A DNA stretch of 64,000 nt from Ischnura elegans (GCF_921293095.1 NC_060257.1:67030472-67094471), one strand, 5' to 3'; counted from the first letter of the stretch, positions 21,537 to 32,419 are shown. Notes: a model not told the origin generated them from the letters alone. Translations and numbers: made by a program.

Positions 21537-22095
21537 AATTGCAGTTAAGTTTTCTCGGGTTTCGCACCGTGTCAGGACCTCCATGTCTCCTTCCAACGTT
21601 TTGATGAACAACTCGACCGTCTTCATCAGGGATTCAGGAATCCAAATCCATTTCCTCCAAGCCTCGAGGTATATATGCAAATATTCGTGGGTGAGAACTC
21701 ACGCACGGATTTTCTCGCCAAGTTCAAGTTCAAAAATCGTTTATTTCACGAGCAAACATTCACATAAAATTTGAAATAACAATAACAACAAAACAACAGC
21801 TCGTGAAGCTGGTCTAGGCTTGCACTTCTTCAGCGTTACTGGGGATTATTCACTGGTACGGGAGTGGTATTGGGCTGGCATTTGCCCTAAGGAGGTGGGA
21901 AACCCGTAAAACCACCGTCAGGCCACCACGGTTCAATAAACACGTGGGTTTTTGTATATATACCCCGAGGCTTGGAGAAAATGGATTTGGATTCCTGAAT
22001 CCCTGATGACGACGGTCGAGTTGTTCATCGAAACGTTGGAAGGAGATATGGAGGACCTGACCCGGTGCGAAACCTGAGAAAACTTAACTGCAGTC
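21537..22095. mobile_element. Penelope-like element terminal arms in inverted orientation
   Basis: The arms 21537-21680 (minus) and about 21955-22095 (plus) are inverted copies. Read outward they contain CCTGATGA, a GACGGTCGAGTTGTTCATC stretch and GAAACGTTGGAAGGAG (plus arm: CTGATGA 22003-22009, GAAAC 22030-22034). This CTGATGA...GAAACGTTGG block is characteristic of Penelope-like element ends. Between the arms lies a different repeat. No reverse transcriptase is present. Confidence 0.55.
21718..21940 (-). repeat. SINE-like or LINE-tail repeat between the Penelope arms
   Basis: The minus strand runs from CCGTGGTGGCCTGACGG through CCAGCCCAATACCACTCC to a polyadenylation-like AATAAA and a short TTGAACTTGAACTTG repeat tail. 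That 3' structure suggests a retroposed unit inserted between the inverted arms. Identity unknown. Confidence 0.4.
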
Positions 22096-22164
22096 AGAAT
22101 ACTTCTTAAATACTCGATGCTAGCCTACCTTAATCGATAGTTTACCTATATAATAATCATATGC

Positions 22165-22335
22165 ATCGTTCAGATTACGACTGTCTGAGCGATCGTCCTA
22201 ATGATACTTGGCTGAACTAGCCGTGTGAATGCATGTCCTGACAATAGTTCACGTAGCCTCCGTAATAATTTAATAGTTCACGTAGTTCCGAACGTTGCCA
22301 CTTTACGATGGTTAGGCGCTGGGAGACCGGAAACG
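22165..22335 (+). repeat. Dispersed repeat G, copy 1
   Basis: Starts GTTCAGATTACGAC and ends near TTACGATGGTT, both blocks shared with 31608-31690 and, inverted, 23165-23235. The core CGATCGT is palindromic. Probably a small MITE family; this copy carries an internal insertion. Confidence 0.45.
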
Positions 22336-22865
22336 GAAGCGACAAGAGAAAGACGAAAAGCTAGTGAAGCTCTAGTTTTTTCATGGATTTGTCCTAGGAA
22401 GGAAGAATATGGGAGGAAGAAAAATTATTCGTTAAATACACCTTGAACACAGTAAAATCTTCACCCTGCATATCTCAACAACTTTGCTAACCGTCAGTTT
22501 CTCGTTCATTTTACTGCAATTGACCCACTGGTTTCGAAGTTAGCAGAGGTTTGCGTTGTTTACAAAAACTCCATTAATTTTAGTGGTATAAACAATTTGT
22601 TTTCGGCAAACTGCTAATAATAGATGCGCTTTCTCTACATAAAAATTGCAAGTTATAGGAACAAAAACTACCGGAATGCCAAGCGCTCAAAGTTGGGCAA
22701 CTTGATTTTACGCGCAAAAACCGGGTACATTTTTGAGAAAAAATTAAGTACAGGAAATACTATTGAGCTGAAGATTTTTAAAAGCACATGATACAACGTA
22801 GAAATAAATTCTCTTTCGTATGCCTTTCGTTGCATTGAAATAGATTGCTCCGTTTACCCAGATAA
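22336..22865. other. Intergenic, nothing recognised
   Basis: AT-rich; no repeat or coding segment supported. Confidence 0.35.
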
Positions 22866-23105
22866 CACACACTTCTGTAATACACCTGTATTTTTCTTGT
22901 ATCCATACATATGGATTCATACAGCTGTATTACACATGTATTATTAGTGTATTTTTACATGTGGAAATAATACACATGTAATACAGCTGTAAGAATACAC
23001 CAATTATACATATGTATCTATACAGCTGTATTACACATGTATTATTCGTGTATTTTTGCATCTGGAAATAATAAACATATGTAATACAACTGTAAGAATC
23101 TATAG
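22866..23105. repeat. Palindromic tandem repeat, 101-bp period, about two units
   Basis: TACAGCTGTATTACACATGT recurs at 22920 and 23021, and each unit also holds its inverse, ACATGTAATACAGCTGTA (second unit diverged). Each unit can fold into a hairpin around GTGTATTTTT. The arms before 22920 carry a looser version. Confidence 0.7.
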
Positions 23106-23164
23106 ATGCCAGAGCTCCTCAAACTCGAGTATCTTGCTTATTTTACAGACAGAGGGCAGCACAC

Positions 23165-23235
23165 GTTTTAACCATCGTTATGTGAATGCACGATAGTTCC
23201 AACGATTGCTGGAAGAATCGTCATCTGAACGAGGC
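23165..23235 (-). repeat. Dispersed repeat G, copy 2
   Basis: The minus strand reads GTTCAGATGACGATTCTTCC then AATCGTTGGAACTATCGTGC and ends ACGATGGTTAAAAC, matching the copy at 31608-31690 closely. Confidence 0.6.
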
Positions 23236-23729
23236 AATAGAAAGGTAACAGGGATATTTTGGAGTCACTGAAACCAGTAGTATCATGTCGAAATTCTAGT
23301 GCTGGAGGCACGGCTAGGAGTTTCAAAAGACCATCAGTCACTGCGCCGGAAAATCTAGCGAGGGTTAGATGCAAGTCGCCACGTAATCGTTTCCTTCTCA
23401 TTGTGCTACGGTCATGACTTGGCGCGTGGGAAAAATAAGCCCTTGAATCTATTGGTAAGGCTGTCTCTTTCTTTCTCATTGTCATCGAGGACGTAGCGGG
23501 TGTGAGGTTTTGGTCGCTTGCTCTATGGTGCCCGGAAAATTCCATCATGAGGATAATCAGGCCATTATAGCATTTGCTACGCAGCGGTTACTTCTTAGAA
23601 CCGCGAGATGTGAAGTTTTTATTTGGTGAGCGGTATAAGATGAACGCTGAATCATGGAAAATTTACATTTTGTATCACATTCACCATCAATATATGTATA
23701 CTCATACTCAAGTTACCCTAAATATTCAC
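23236..23729. other. Intergenic spacer
   Basis: A 126-codon minus-strand frame (23168-23548) crosses repeat G and shows no family motif; I do not call it a gene. Confidence 0.3.
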
Positions 23730-23990
23730 TATATCGATGGCTAAATTCTAACAACACGTATCTCAAAATTAGGCCGGTCTGAGTTAATATTGCTAATACT
23801 GTTAATAAAAAATAAAATTTTAGCGAAAAACAACTATTTGTTTGCAAATTTATGCTTATTTTTCGGTTTTATCTATTTTTAGTTTTAATTTCAATTAAAA
23901 TTATATTCAAGTAAAAAATCAGTCTTTTTTGTTCTACTGAAAAATTGGTATTTTTAAGATACGTGTTGCTAGAACTTAGCCATCAATATA
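23730..23990. mobile_element. Inverted-repeat MITE, family D, copy 1 (261 bp)
   Basis: Ends read inward: TATATCGATGGCTAAATTCT and TATATTGATGGCTAAGTTCT, both continuing AGCAACACGTATCT-like for about 40 bp. A second copy lies at 53967-54217. No coding capacity; superfamily unknown. Confidence 0.75.
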
Positions 23991-25645
23991 CACTATACCC
24001 GCTTGAGCTCATTGGAGGGGGGGAAGTCCCTGCCGCCTCAATCCCCTCCGATCTCCACTATGTATTCATATTTCTACTACTACTGGGTACTCTTCGTAGA
24101 TAATTATGCCACAACTTTGAATGACCGTCATCACTTGTATAGTATAACTTGGTCATAATATCATTGAAGGGACCGCACAATTATTGACGAGATATCAGAG
24201 TGACACGAAGAAAGGGTCATTTAACTAATTGATTAATAGCACAACAGAAAGAAAAAGTGATGATTTTTCATGAAATTCGTACATTCTTTATTGAAAATAT
24301 TTGTGAAAATACAACTAAATTTATTCAATTTACATAATATTTATTTGGATTTTATGTAAAAAAAGTCATCAAAATGAGTTGTTTTTATGCAACGAATACT
24401 GTATTATGATTAAGTAAAGGAACAATATTGTATGCTAATAAAAATTCATAATTTGCAAGCACGTTTAAATGAAATCCTATTACTGAAATCAATCTTTAAT
24501 TTTCTTTTGGACTATCCTTTGTTGCATAGAGCCGGATTTTGTTGACGTTATATATGAGGCCTTTCAATCTATTGACATCCGAGAATTTATCAATGATTAC
24601 ACTATAAGTTTGGCGGGACTAAGGAACGAATGACGTTGTATCTGTGTTGACGTAACGGTCGAGGCCCGTAATGAAAGGGGAAATACTGTAAATCAGCCGA
24701 TAAACCGTGATGCATTTGACACATTCTTCCGAATATTAGGATTTGGTTCATTCTAATTAGTCATGATTTGCCATACTTTCGTTCACTGAGAATTATTTGA
24801 AGAACTGAATCATTACCATGAACCAAATCACATGAGCTGATTCATCTAAAATAAACCGATATTCTCTCGTCTATAAACAGTCTCTTCGTTCACTATGGTC
24901 TCTGTGCACCATCGAAGAATGAAACTGTTCCTAAAGATGGCTATGACGGCATATCTGTTCACGTTGATGGACTGATCTCTTTCTCCACATGATCTATGGA
25001 GATAACTACTCGTAATTCGACGAGACTTAATAACGGTAATCGGTGACGGCATTGTACCGAAGAGTATGAGGTATTTATACCGCTTTCATGACACTACTAT
25101 GTGCGCTATATCAGTGCACTGCGAACGCGTGTCTGTAATGGTGACCTTTGAGGCTCACCCGCAACTTGGGAAAGGCCAATATGACGGAACTCGCGCATAT
25201 ATTTCACATCTTTTCGCTCATCTAACTTCATTAACGTAAAAAAAAATTCCGCAGAACAAAGAACCTAGGATTAATATACAAAGGTCGTTCGTCTAGTCCT
25301 TAGAATCCCCGAGAGATTGCTCTTTAGCATAAAAAATTAATTTAACGCAGAAATCATAACTTGTGACGAGTCAGCTTTCAGAGTTTCAGCTGTATCCATC
25401 CTATAGATTCATTGTTGTTGTCGATTGAAGTAAGCAACTTTAACTTGTTTATAAAAATGGATAAAAGTGAGTTTCGCGCTGTGATTAAACACCTTTTTTT
25501 TAAACGCGGAAATAAATGAGGCTGAGTTGCACAAATTTCATCACTCATATTCTCTTGTGTCTGCAACTATTTAAGACTGGGAAAATGAATTTTAAAATGG
25601 CCGTGCATCCAAAAATAACTAGCCCTTAAAATAACTCGGTCAAAT
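23991..25645. other. Intergenic, nothing recognised
   Basis: Mostly AT-rich unique-looking DNA; no terminal repeats, LINE motifs or splice-flanked open segments seen. Confidence 0.35.
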
Positions 25646-26235
25646 TTTTAACCAGCCTATTCGTAACACTCATATCGACCCTTTCGTTAGCTACTTCCTG
25701 TTCGTGAACGCCTCCTTTGCTGACACAATTCCCTTCCTGATATCCTTAGTGATGCATCCGTATTCCTCTAATATACTGACCAAATAGTTGAATTGATCTA
25801 CCCTCTCAAGTTTTTGACCATCCAATTTTATGATTGCCCTTTCATCCATTCACATAGAAAATATCTTCATCCAGCCATCAGGTTGCAATCTTAAAACCTC
25901 CGCTGAAAGGTAAGCACCAGTCTACTGATGATCATCCCACCAGACCGAATGAAACTTTTGTCATTTAAAGTTCATTCCGCGGACCGAAAATGGTTTTCTG
26001 ATAGTGAAAATAGAAGTTTTTTTGTCCACAGAGCGGCGCAGAATCCCCTGGACTCTAACCGAATATGGGAAGCTATGATTTTTTTGGAATACGTCTGAAG
26101 CGCTTTCTGGACAAAATATCCTCCATATTCTTATCTAGGTTCACGATCACATTCCTTGTTCGTGATTCTTTACGAAATCGCAAAATTTTCGCCTTCTTCC
26201 AATTAATCCCCACGTCATATTCCTCGCGCCCTATA
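25646..26235 (-). mobile_element. RTE-like LINE, reverse transcriptase thumb relic, interrupted
   Basis: Minus strand, right to left: EEYDVGINWKKAKILRF at about 26110-26230, then, after about 220 bp of unrelated sequence (25870-26095), IIKLDGQKLERVDQFNYL and ITKDIRKGIVSAKEAF. These are the segments after the catalytic box of RTE-like LINEs, in the right order. The interruption may be a small insertion. Frames are broken. Confidence 0.7.
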
Positions 26236-26370
26236 CTTATCTAACGCATTACAATGCAATAATGAAAAAAAACTTTTTCACTCATGGATTAAGACGGGCG
26301 AATTCTACTCCTTCCACTGTTGGATCAGCCGCTGCTAAGAAGAAAAATTTGAATTATCATACACATTCCA

Positions 26371-26711
26371 CAGGACCGCAACTAGGAGTTTTGTGAGGGG
26401 GGTCAAATATCAGTTTGCAGTCCCGCTCCACTGAAATATAATTCCTTTTAATAAGCTACTTTTGGAGAGGCCGTAGTTGAAATTACACACCGTTAGTTTG
26501 CTATCAAGAAGTTTTATTAACATTACTGTTTAATAATTCACAATTAAATAATTATTGTTAAATAATTTAATTTGATAAATAAAATAACTTCTTTTAAAAT
26601 AAACTTTTCTTAAATTTTTTTGAGATAAATATTTTTTTTAACCGCCCCCCCCCCCCAAAATCTGTCGCCCAGGGCACGTGTCACCCATACCCCGCCCTAG
26701 TTCCGGGCCCT
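26371..26711. mobile_element. hAT-like MITE (AACTAGG ends)
   Basis: Left end CAGGACCGCAACTAGG and, inward from the right, TAGGGCCCGGAACTAGG. A long C run (26645-26658) lies inside the right end. No clear 8-bp duplication, so the boundary call is tentative. Confidence 0.45.
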
Positions 26712-26947
26712 AAGGCCGTTTTACACGGTAAACGGAATTGCGCAATCTGACGTACGTGCGAAGGCGCAATCAAAATTGCGTCGTGTAAAGTGGTGAATTG
26801 CTAGAACACATGCCAGAATGCGTAGATGCGAGACGGCAAAATAGCCCCTGTTCTAATTTCGTTCATGCATTCGCGCAATTCCGCGCCATTTTAGAAATTA
26901 ATGCCGCTCTAACCTGCGCAATTCCGTGCCCCGGTAAAACGCCCTTA
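26712..26947. mobile_element. MITE family F, copy 1
   Basis: Ends read inward: AAGGCCGTTTTACACGG and TTAAGGGCGTTTTACCGGGG. Interior shared with 50491-50700 (GAATTGCTAGAACACATGC, AGAAATTAATGC...CTCTAACCTGCG). The flanks are TAA/TTA, which could fit a Harbinger-type element. Non-coding. Confidence 0.65.
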
Positions 26948-26978
26948 ACATTCCATATCATCTTTTACTAATATACCC

Positions 26979-27012
26979 GATGATGACGAGCATCATCGAA
27001 ACCTTGGTCGTC
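26979..27012 (+). repeat. Penelope-type hairpin motif
   Basis: GATGATG-ACGAG-CATCATC is a perfect hairpin followed directly by GAAACCTTGG, the same layout as the CTGATGA...GAAAC blocks elsewhere in the window. An isolated remnant. Confidence 0.35.
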
Positions 27013-27338
27013 TTGTGCTAAATCTGTGTAGAAAAACCATGTTATTCTTATTATTTAAAATGATAAATGGATACCACAAATTCACGCCTAAGACAACGGA
27101 TTACTAATTACGGATTAATTACGGCCTTAGGGCCGTATTAATAGTCGTTCCCCTAAGGGTCCCCTAGGGGCACCCTTCCCAAGGGACTCCAAGGGGAATC
27201 TTCAACATCGGTATTAATAGTCGTCCCCTTGGAGTCCCCTAGTAAGGGGACTCCGAACGTGGTAACTATGGGCCGTAACGACAACAGAGGTGTTTATTTA
27301 CTTTATTTTTATAGGTGTTTTTGTACAAAGAACTTGAC

Positions 27339-27538
27339 ATGGCGGTACGAAATGCTTCGTTTTCAGCGACGGAGAAGAAAATATTGTGCGATTTGATTGA
27401 AAAATATAAATGATCCATTGAAAACAAGAGAACGGACAGCGTTCAATGCGAGGCGAAGAAGAAGGCGTGGCTAGCTGTACGGAGTGAGTTCAACTACCAA
27501 CGCGATGTTGTTAGAAGAGATGTAAAATAACTGAAAAG
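27339..27538 (+). pseudogene. Harbinger Myb/SANT-like DNA-binding protein, first exon
   Basis: Reads MAVRNASFSATEKKILCDLI, then TDSVQCEAKKKAWLAVRSEF, then RDVVRRDVK and LKR before a GTAAAT donor. This is the N-terminal trihelix of the Myb/SANT-like family (Myb_DNA-bind_5 type), with the conserved K-K-x-W. It carries two in-frame stops, TGA at codon 25 and TAA where Q is expected before LKR. In Harbinger elements this protein helps the transposase enter the nucleus and bind the ends. Confidence 0.75.
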
Positions 27539-28311
27539 GTAAATAAAAAGGCTATGCAAGTAAATGTAAGTTTAGGATGTCTCTTTCAGATTTTACGAAG
27601 TTGGTAATACAATGTTGAAGTACATCGCCGCCTTGCCGGATTCAGCATTTTCTGTCTAATTCATAATGAGATTGCAGCGTACCTATGTGGCAACAGAATA
27701 TTTGAAGTAAAGAAAGTAAAATGTGCATTCATTCTGAGAGGATCCAGTAATGTGGGTTGGAGTAATATTTGGAATGTATTACGGTATGAGTTTTACGTGC
27801 TGACGGGCGCATATTTATTTGCCCGTTGAGCCTGAAAAACGGTGTTTCTGAAATGCGGGTGCTTTTTTTGCTCTTGCATCATTTGCTAATTGCTGTATTA
27901 ATTTCTTTGGCGTGATTAGATGTGAATTTGCTAATTTTAATGACAATGAATAATAGTCCTTATCCTTGCCTTGAAAATTAGCTGGGGTAAATAGTGCTAG
28001 TGTTTTGATAGCTAGTAATATTGCATTAGTAACTTAAATGATATTAGCCGTTGGACTCGGTGCAAATTCTATCGAAAATTATTTAAATAGAAGCTTTGGG
28101 AGGCTGTGGGATAAAATTTATAATGATCTACACGACATTTTAACATCAAAGTTTTCGAAAAAAATGTGTCGTTTAAGTCACAATGCTACATTTTCGGTGA
28201 TTAAAAATATTAAAAAATGGTCATGCATTCAGCTCTGTTTATTTATTTTTCCTACAAAATGATATATGATATATTGTTGTTAATTTATAATTGCTTCCTG
28301 GATGCTTTCAG

Positions 28312-28502
28312 CCAATACTTCCATGGGCATTGCTGAGAGGGAGTTAAGGGCCAGGTTGGAGATGATGGAAGAGGAGAGGAACTATTTACTAAGATTGTAT
28401 GAAATGAAGATAAAAAGATCCCTGGAGAAGGACAAAATAACAAAATATAGACTGAGGCAAGCTGTGACCGCTAGAAAGCTGGCGGAAGCACAACTGAAAT
28501 AG
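28312..28502 (+). pseudogene. Harbinger Myb/SANT-like protein, last exon
   Basis: After the acceptor CTGGATGCTTTCAG the frame reads SMGIAERELRARLEMMEEE and a charged coiled coil ending KLAEAQLK, stop. The C-terminal coiled coil is usual for Myb/SANT-like proteins of this type. This exon is intact. The middle of the protein, between 27538 and 28312, is not recognisable. Confidence 0.65.
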
Positions 28503-28934
28503 TTTTGTGGGAAACGTGACCCCTAATTTGTAAATTTTATTTTTATAAAATATATTTACATTTTTTTAAATTTGCATATAAATTCATTCCTTCAACTCGT
28601 TAATTCCTATCATGAAAGCATGAGATAATGGCTGAACATAAGGAAATCGGTGCCTGTTATTAAGGGAAATGGATTTGGAACAAGTTTTGGTATCTAGCAA
28701 CAGCCAAAAAAATAATAGAATACAAAGTTGAATAGTGGTAGGTCAAGGTACCTAATTCGCACTGGTGACCAAAAGCTCCAAGATACAAATTTTTTGTGGA
28801 GCAAACACTGAAAACTGAGACTGAGGAGGTAATGTTGCGGAATAAAAACCAAATAATGTGGCCTTTGTGTTTTAAAGGTTTTTAGTAATTGCATTCCCAA
28901 GATCGAATAATACCACTAGTAAGTTGTTGGATAG

Positions 28935-29435
28935 ATGTCCTGGTTCCGTCCGCGCTGTCATTTTGATGGCGACGTTTTACCAACTGTGCTGTAGGTGTCC
29001 TCAAGCCAGGCTGAAATGGAGAGTGCTTCTGATAGCCCGTTGTTTATACGGTGGCGCCAGATTGAGGGAGCGCTTGCCCGTCGCTGATTGGTCCCCATAC
29101 GGGACAGGGGGGTCCTTCTGGGGTCCAGAAACAAGCGTTTCCAGGTGCTGGAAAGGGTGTAACCGTCTTCCCGATTCATATTTTATGGTCTTTTGGTAAC
29201 TTACACCGATTCTCTGATTATTCTACTACGACATATTGAATTTCTTTGGCCAAGATTTTTGCTTTATCAAAATTGATTTCATGACCTGGCTCTGACAAGA
29301 CCTGTTGAAAAATTTCTGATTTCTCTTCTTGTCTATTGTTTAGTGTTCAAGCATGTTCTTTTATTCAGCATTGTATGGCCCTTTTAGTTTGTCCTACGCA
29401 TGATTTCACACAGATGCATTGAACCTCGTATACAC
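28935..29435 (-). mobile_element. Penelope-like element fragment with GIY-YIG endonuclease
   Basis: Minus strand: VYEVQCICVKSCVGQTKRAI, stop, IKEHA, stop, TLNNRQEEKSEIFQQVL, EPGHEINFDKAKILAKEI, then EDGYTLSSTWKRL. This follows the GIY-YIG domain of Penelope-like elements: the GVYE first strand, a Y(I/V)GQTKR second strand, then R-x-x-E-H. The catalytic Arg before IKEH is a stop codon here. Downstream, GGTAAAACGTCGCC resembles the element's non-coding terminal block. It sits in the Harbinger transposon and abuts the HARBI1 exon. Confidence 0.7.
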
Positions 29436-29453
29436 TCTCTAACCGGAGATTCA

Positions 29454-29666
29454 CTAAGGAACGACGAAATAAGGCCGCACCATCTCAAGCAGAGGCCCTC
29501 TCACGGCTTCCTTAGGAAACCGGTACCGCTGCAGGAACTCTGTATCCCTAAAAAAATCGAATGGATTTTGCGCATCACGGACGTAAAACTTCTTCAATCT
29601 CAGATGTTGGTTCGCTAATCTATCGAGACGACGAACAAAGGCCTCCAGGCTGTCCATCACCGTCAA
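29454..29666 (-). pseudogene. HARBI1-like Harbinger transposase, N-terminal exon
   Basis: Reads MTVMDSLEAFVRRLDRLA, then RDAQNPFDFFRDTEFLQRYR and FPKEAVRGPLLEMV. The block NPF(D/E)-x-(F/Y)-x-D-x-E-F-x-x-R-(Y/F)-R-(F/L)-x-K marks the start of HARBI1 and related nucleases. It ends at 29454 with a stop; no helix-turn-helix or DDE domain follows. HARBI1-type proteins are about 350 residues; only about 70 remain. Confidence 0.8.
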
Positions 29667-30168
29667 AGATAACCCAAATCACGGGTAAATGGGAAAATAT
29701 GAAAGTATAATCAGCGAAGTGATACACAGGAAAAGGTTGAGATGAAAGGGATATGGTGAAATTAATGAAAATGGGTGAAAACGAAACGATTTTTGAATGG
29801 GCGAATGAGCAATGTGACAGGGTGAATAAATGGTATGGTATGAATTAATATGGAGGTGAATAAAGGCATAAATGAGTAACTTTTTAACGAGAGCAAAACA
29901 GCTACGAACGTATTGGAACAAGCAGCAACATGAAGTCAATAAAATACGAAAGCAACTAAAGATTTCTGCTTACAATTCCAGTAGTACCTGTTTTCTCCGC
30001 TTCTAGCACATGTCGCAAGGTGAGGCTCACTCCGCTCCCATTGTAGGGGACTGCAAGGGGGCCCCTACAGCCTAGGGGACGACTATTAATACTAGATTTG
30101 TGCGTGGGGTACTGTAAGGGGATACCTAGAGCTAGGGGACCCCTGGGGGTCGACTATTAATACGGCCC

Positions 30169-30715
30169 TAAGAAGACCTTGCACCCACATACGGATCGCT
30201 AAAGATCCGTATTTCACTTCTTCCGAGAGTAAAATGTTTTTGGCAACACTGTTGATGAAATTTTCTTTCCGGGAAAGAGTTGGTCGAAAATAAACGGACC
30301 GGGAAACTCCGCCGAATCATCATTCGGAAAAAAAATCATCGATTGAATTTTTTTTGTGGCCCAAGGACGAATGGAAGAAGAGTGGTCGCCTTATTAGGGA
30401 TGGTCAATCCAACGGAATTTTAGAGTTTTCGGTCACGCGGAAGATCACGAACTGACTTTCTGTGTTCTTAAATTACTGGAATAGAAAAATCACAGATCTG
30501 AGCGTCACCGACAGAGTGCTGGTCGGCCATAACGTGTATCATTTACATCTATGGCTAAATCTACGTACTATCCCGCCAGCCGCTCAACAAGCTTTAGGTG
30601 CCTTTAGTAAAAGAAAAAATAAAATAAAAAATGATTTTAAAAAACACGCTTTTGCAAAAAAAAGGTATAAAATGCACTAAAAAAGTTGAAAATAATCTAG
30701 CATAACCCAGTGAGG
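30169..30715. other. Intergenic spacer
   Basis: No gene recognised between the Harbinger element and the SINE body. A short A-rich stretch near 30605-30660. Confidence 0.35.
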
Positions 30716-30895
30716 GGCAGGTGGGGGCAGCTCCAGCAAAACGGCCTTAACACTCCGTCCGTCGGATGAGACGTTAAGCCGTGGTCGAGCAGGCTAATGC
30801 CGACGCCGGGTTTCTCTCCACCCTTCCTCCCATTACTTTCTCTCATGGTGCAAATGACCTCAGCTGACGGTCGCCTCCTCCAATGCCATACAATA
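30716..30895 (+). repeat. SINE body (3' part), plus strand
   Basis: CACTCCGTCCGTCGGATGAG, ACGTTAAGCCGTGG and GAGCAGGCTAATGCCGACG are shared in order with the complete SINE at 59735-60003. The tRNA-like head is missing. Confidence 0.6.
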
Positions 30896-31117
30896 CCATT
30901 AAATTAAAAATGGAAATAAATGAACTTTAAGTGCTTTTACGCCGGGATACATTTTGTTCGATTTAACTGAAAAAATTTGAAGTTTTTTTTTCTTGCACAC
31001 TCATATAAATATAGAGCTGTCTCCTCGACTTTCAAACTTTATGTTTTTCTGTACACCCTTAGGGCCACTTACTTTACCCAGGGTCACCTTGCAATTCGAT
31101 AAATTATATTTTTGCCG

Positions 31118-31195
31118 GGCCCGAATGCTTCACCCGGGATTTGAATCCAGAACCCCTTCGTCCGAATCCAATCGGTCTATCCACTACACCATCAT
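31118..31195 (-). repeat. tRNA-derived SINE head
   Basis: Minus strand: box A-like TGATGGTGTAGTGGATAG and a good box B, GGATTCAAATCC. The arms do not fold as a tRNA. An overlapping 149-codon plus-strand frame (30993-31442) is not credible as a gene. Confidence 0.6.
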
Positions 31196-31607
31196 GCCTT
31201 CTTTTTTTCGCTCTATACCTCACAACTCTCAGCAATGTCTTCTCTCTTCCGGCCTACCCATGGTCCGAGCTACTGGATATCTTCCCACGGCTCACGTAAA
31301 ACTATTAGCTCGGCGACGGCTTCCTCTTCGATGGCGACAGTCTTTTTCTCTCTCCTACCATACGTTTTGTAACCGCCTCTTTAATTTGAGGTTCCCGGAA
31401 ATACTATTACGATACGCCTGGCGTGGCACACGGCGGATCTGAGTGAGACGTCGAACTAACGAAGGAAGGGAGTGGTTTTTTTTCTTTATCATTGTGGCGT
31501 GGTTGTCAGAAAGAGGACCCTCACATTTTGACTTTCAGAGGGTAAGGGAAACGAAGCGAGGGGATGTACCAGTGAGAAGTCTTAAGGAAAGGATCCCATG
31601 AAGGAAT

Positions 31608-31690
31608 GCCTTGTTCAGATTACGATTGTACCAGCGATCGTTGGAACTATCGTGCATTCACACTACGATGGTTAAAACCTGTGCTGCCGT
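31608..31690 (+). repeat. Dispersed repeat G, copy 3
   Basis: GTTCAGATTACGATTGTACC, GCGATCGTTGGAACTATCG and ACTACGATGGTTAAAAC give the clearest version of this 75-bp repeat. Confidence 0.6.
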
Positions 31691-32419
31691 GCTGCTGCTG
31701 TGCTGAAATCAATTATATACATGGCTGTCTTCTCTCCCGTCAAGGGCTTCTCTCTTCTATTCTCAATAAGACGACAATAAACTCACGACGCCTGTTGCTT
31801 ACCCTTGGTCTTCTCTATCAAATTTTAAATTCTAATTCACCAGGGTACCTCAGTGACGAACTTCAATTCTTACAAATAGTAGAGTACTCGACTCGAATAC
31901 GAGGGGAAATGAAAAACTTGTTATACCTCACAGTTAGATTAAATAAAAAAAATCACTAACTCATTATTAACTTCGTGGTATTCCATTTTAAGTTTTCTTG
32001 GATATTACACTATTACTTATACCACTGCTTTTTTACATAACGCGACCCGGGTTTCCATGAGTTATCATCTTCAGGCTTAAATTATGATCTATTTATCTTA
32101 TTATTAATACCTAGTTACCTAAAGGAGGAAGAGATAAATTTTAAAACGGACGCCGGAATAGGGGAAAAGGTTGGGTAAAGATACTCGTATATTTGAGTGC
32201 TGTCTTTACTTTCAATAATTTTTGGAATTTCCAACTGCTCTCTAGAGTCTAATTCACGGCGGTCGTTGCATAATTTTAAAATATTCATTTTAAATCGCCC
32301 CTAAAAAGAACATTTAAGTGCATACAAAAATAACAAAGAAGATAAAAGTAACTTTGCTAAACACTTAATATGCAACTGCCATAGGTGCGCCCCCCATGTG
32401 TATCCGGCACTGTGTAAGA
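31691..32419. other. Intergenic, nothing recognised
   Basis: AT-rich spacer; no supported coding or repeat feature. Confidence 0.35.

Larger units (their letters stand above)
27130..30168. mobile_element. PIF/Harbinger DNA transposon, 3.04 kb, decayed
   Basis: Terminal inverted repeats GGGCCGTATTAATAGTCG (27130 on) and its inverse ending at 30168; flanks are TTA on the left and TAA on the right, so the duplication is either TA or a diverged TWA. The motif TATTAATAGTCG occurs twice at each end (27136, 27212; inverted at 30080, 30151). Inside are the two proteins of autonomous Harbinger elements: a Myb/SANT protein on plus and a HARBI1-like transposase on minus, both broken. The DDE core is missing and a Penelope fragment occupies the place where it should continue. 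Confidence 0.85.

Noticed and set aside
22866-23105. CRISPR-like array
   Set aside because: Two long palindromic units with no spacers, in a eukaryotic genome.
23168-23548. 126-codon minus-strand frame
   Set aside because: It starts in unique DNA and ends in repeat G; no motif, no splice context.
30993-31442. 149-codon plus-strand frame
   Set aside because: It runs through a tRNA-derived SINE head on the other strand and has no domain or splice support.
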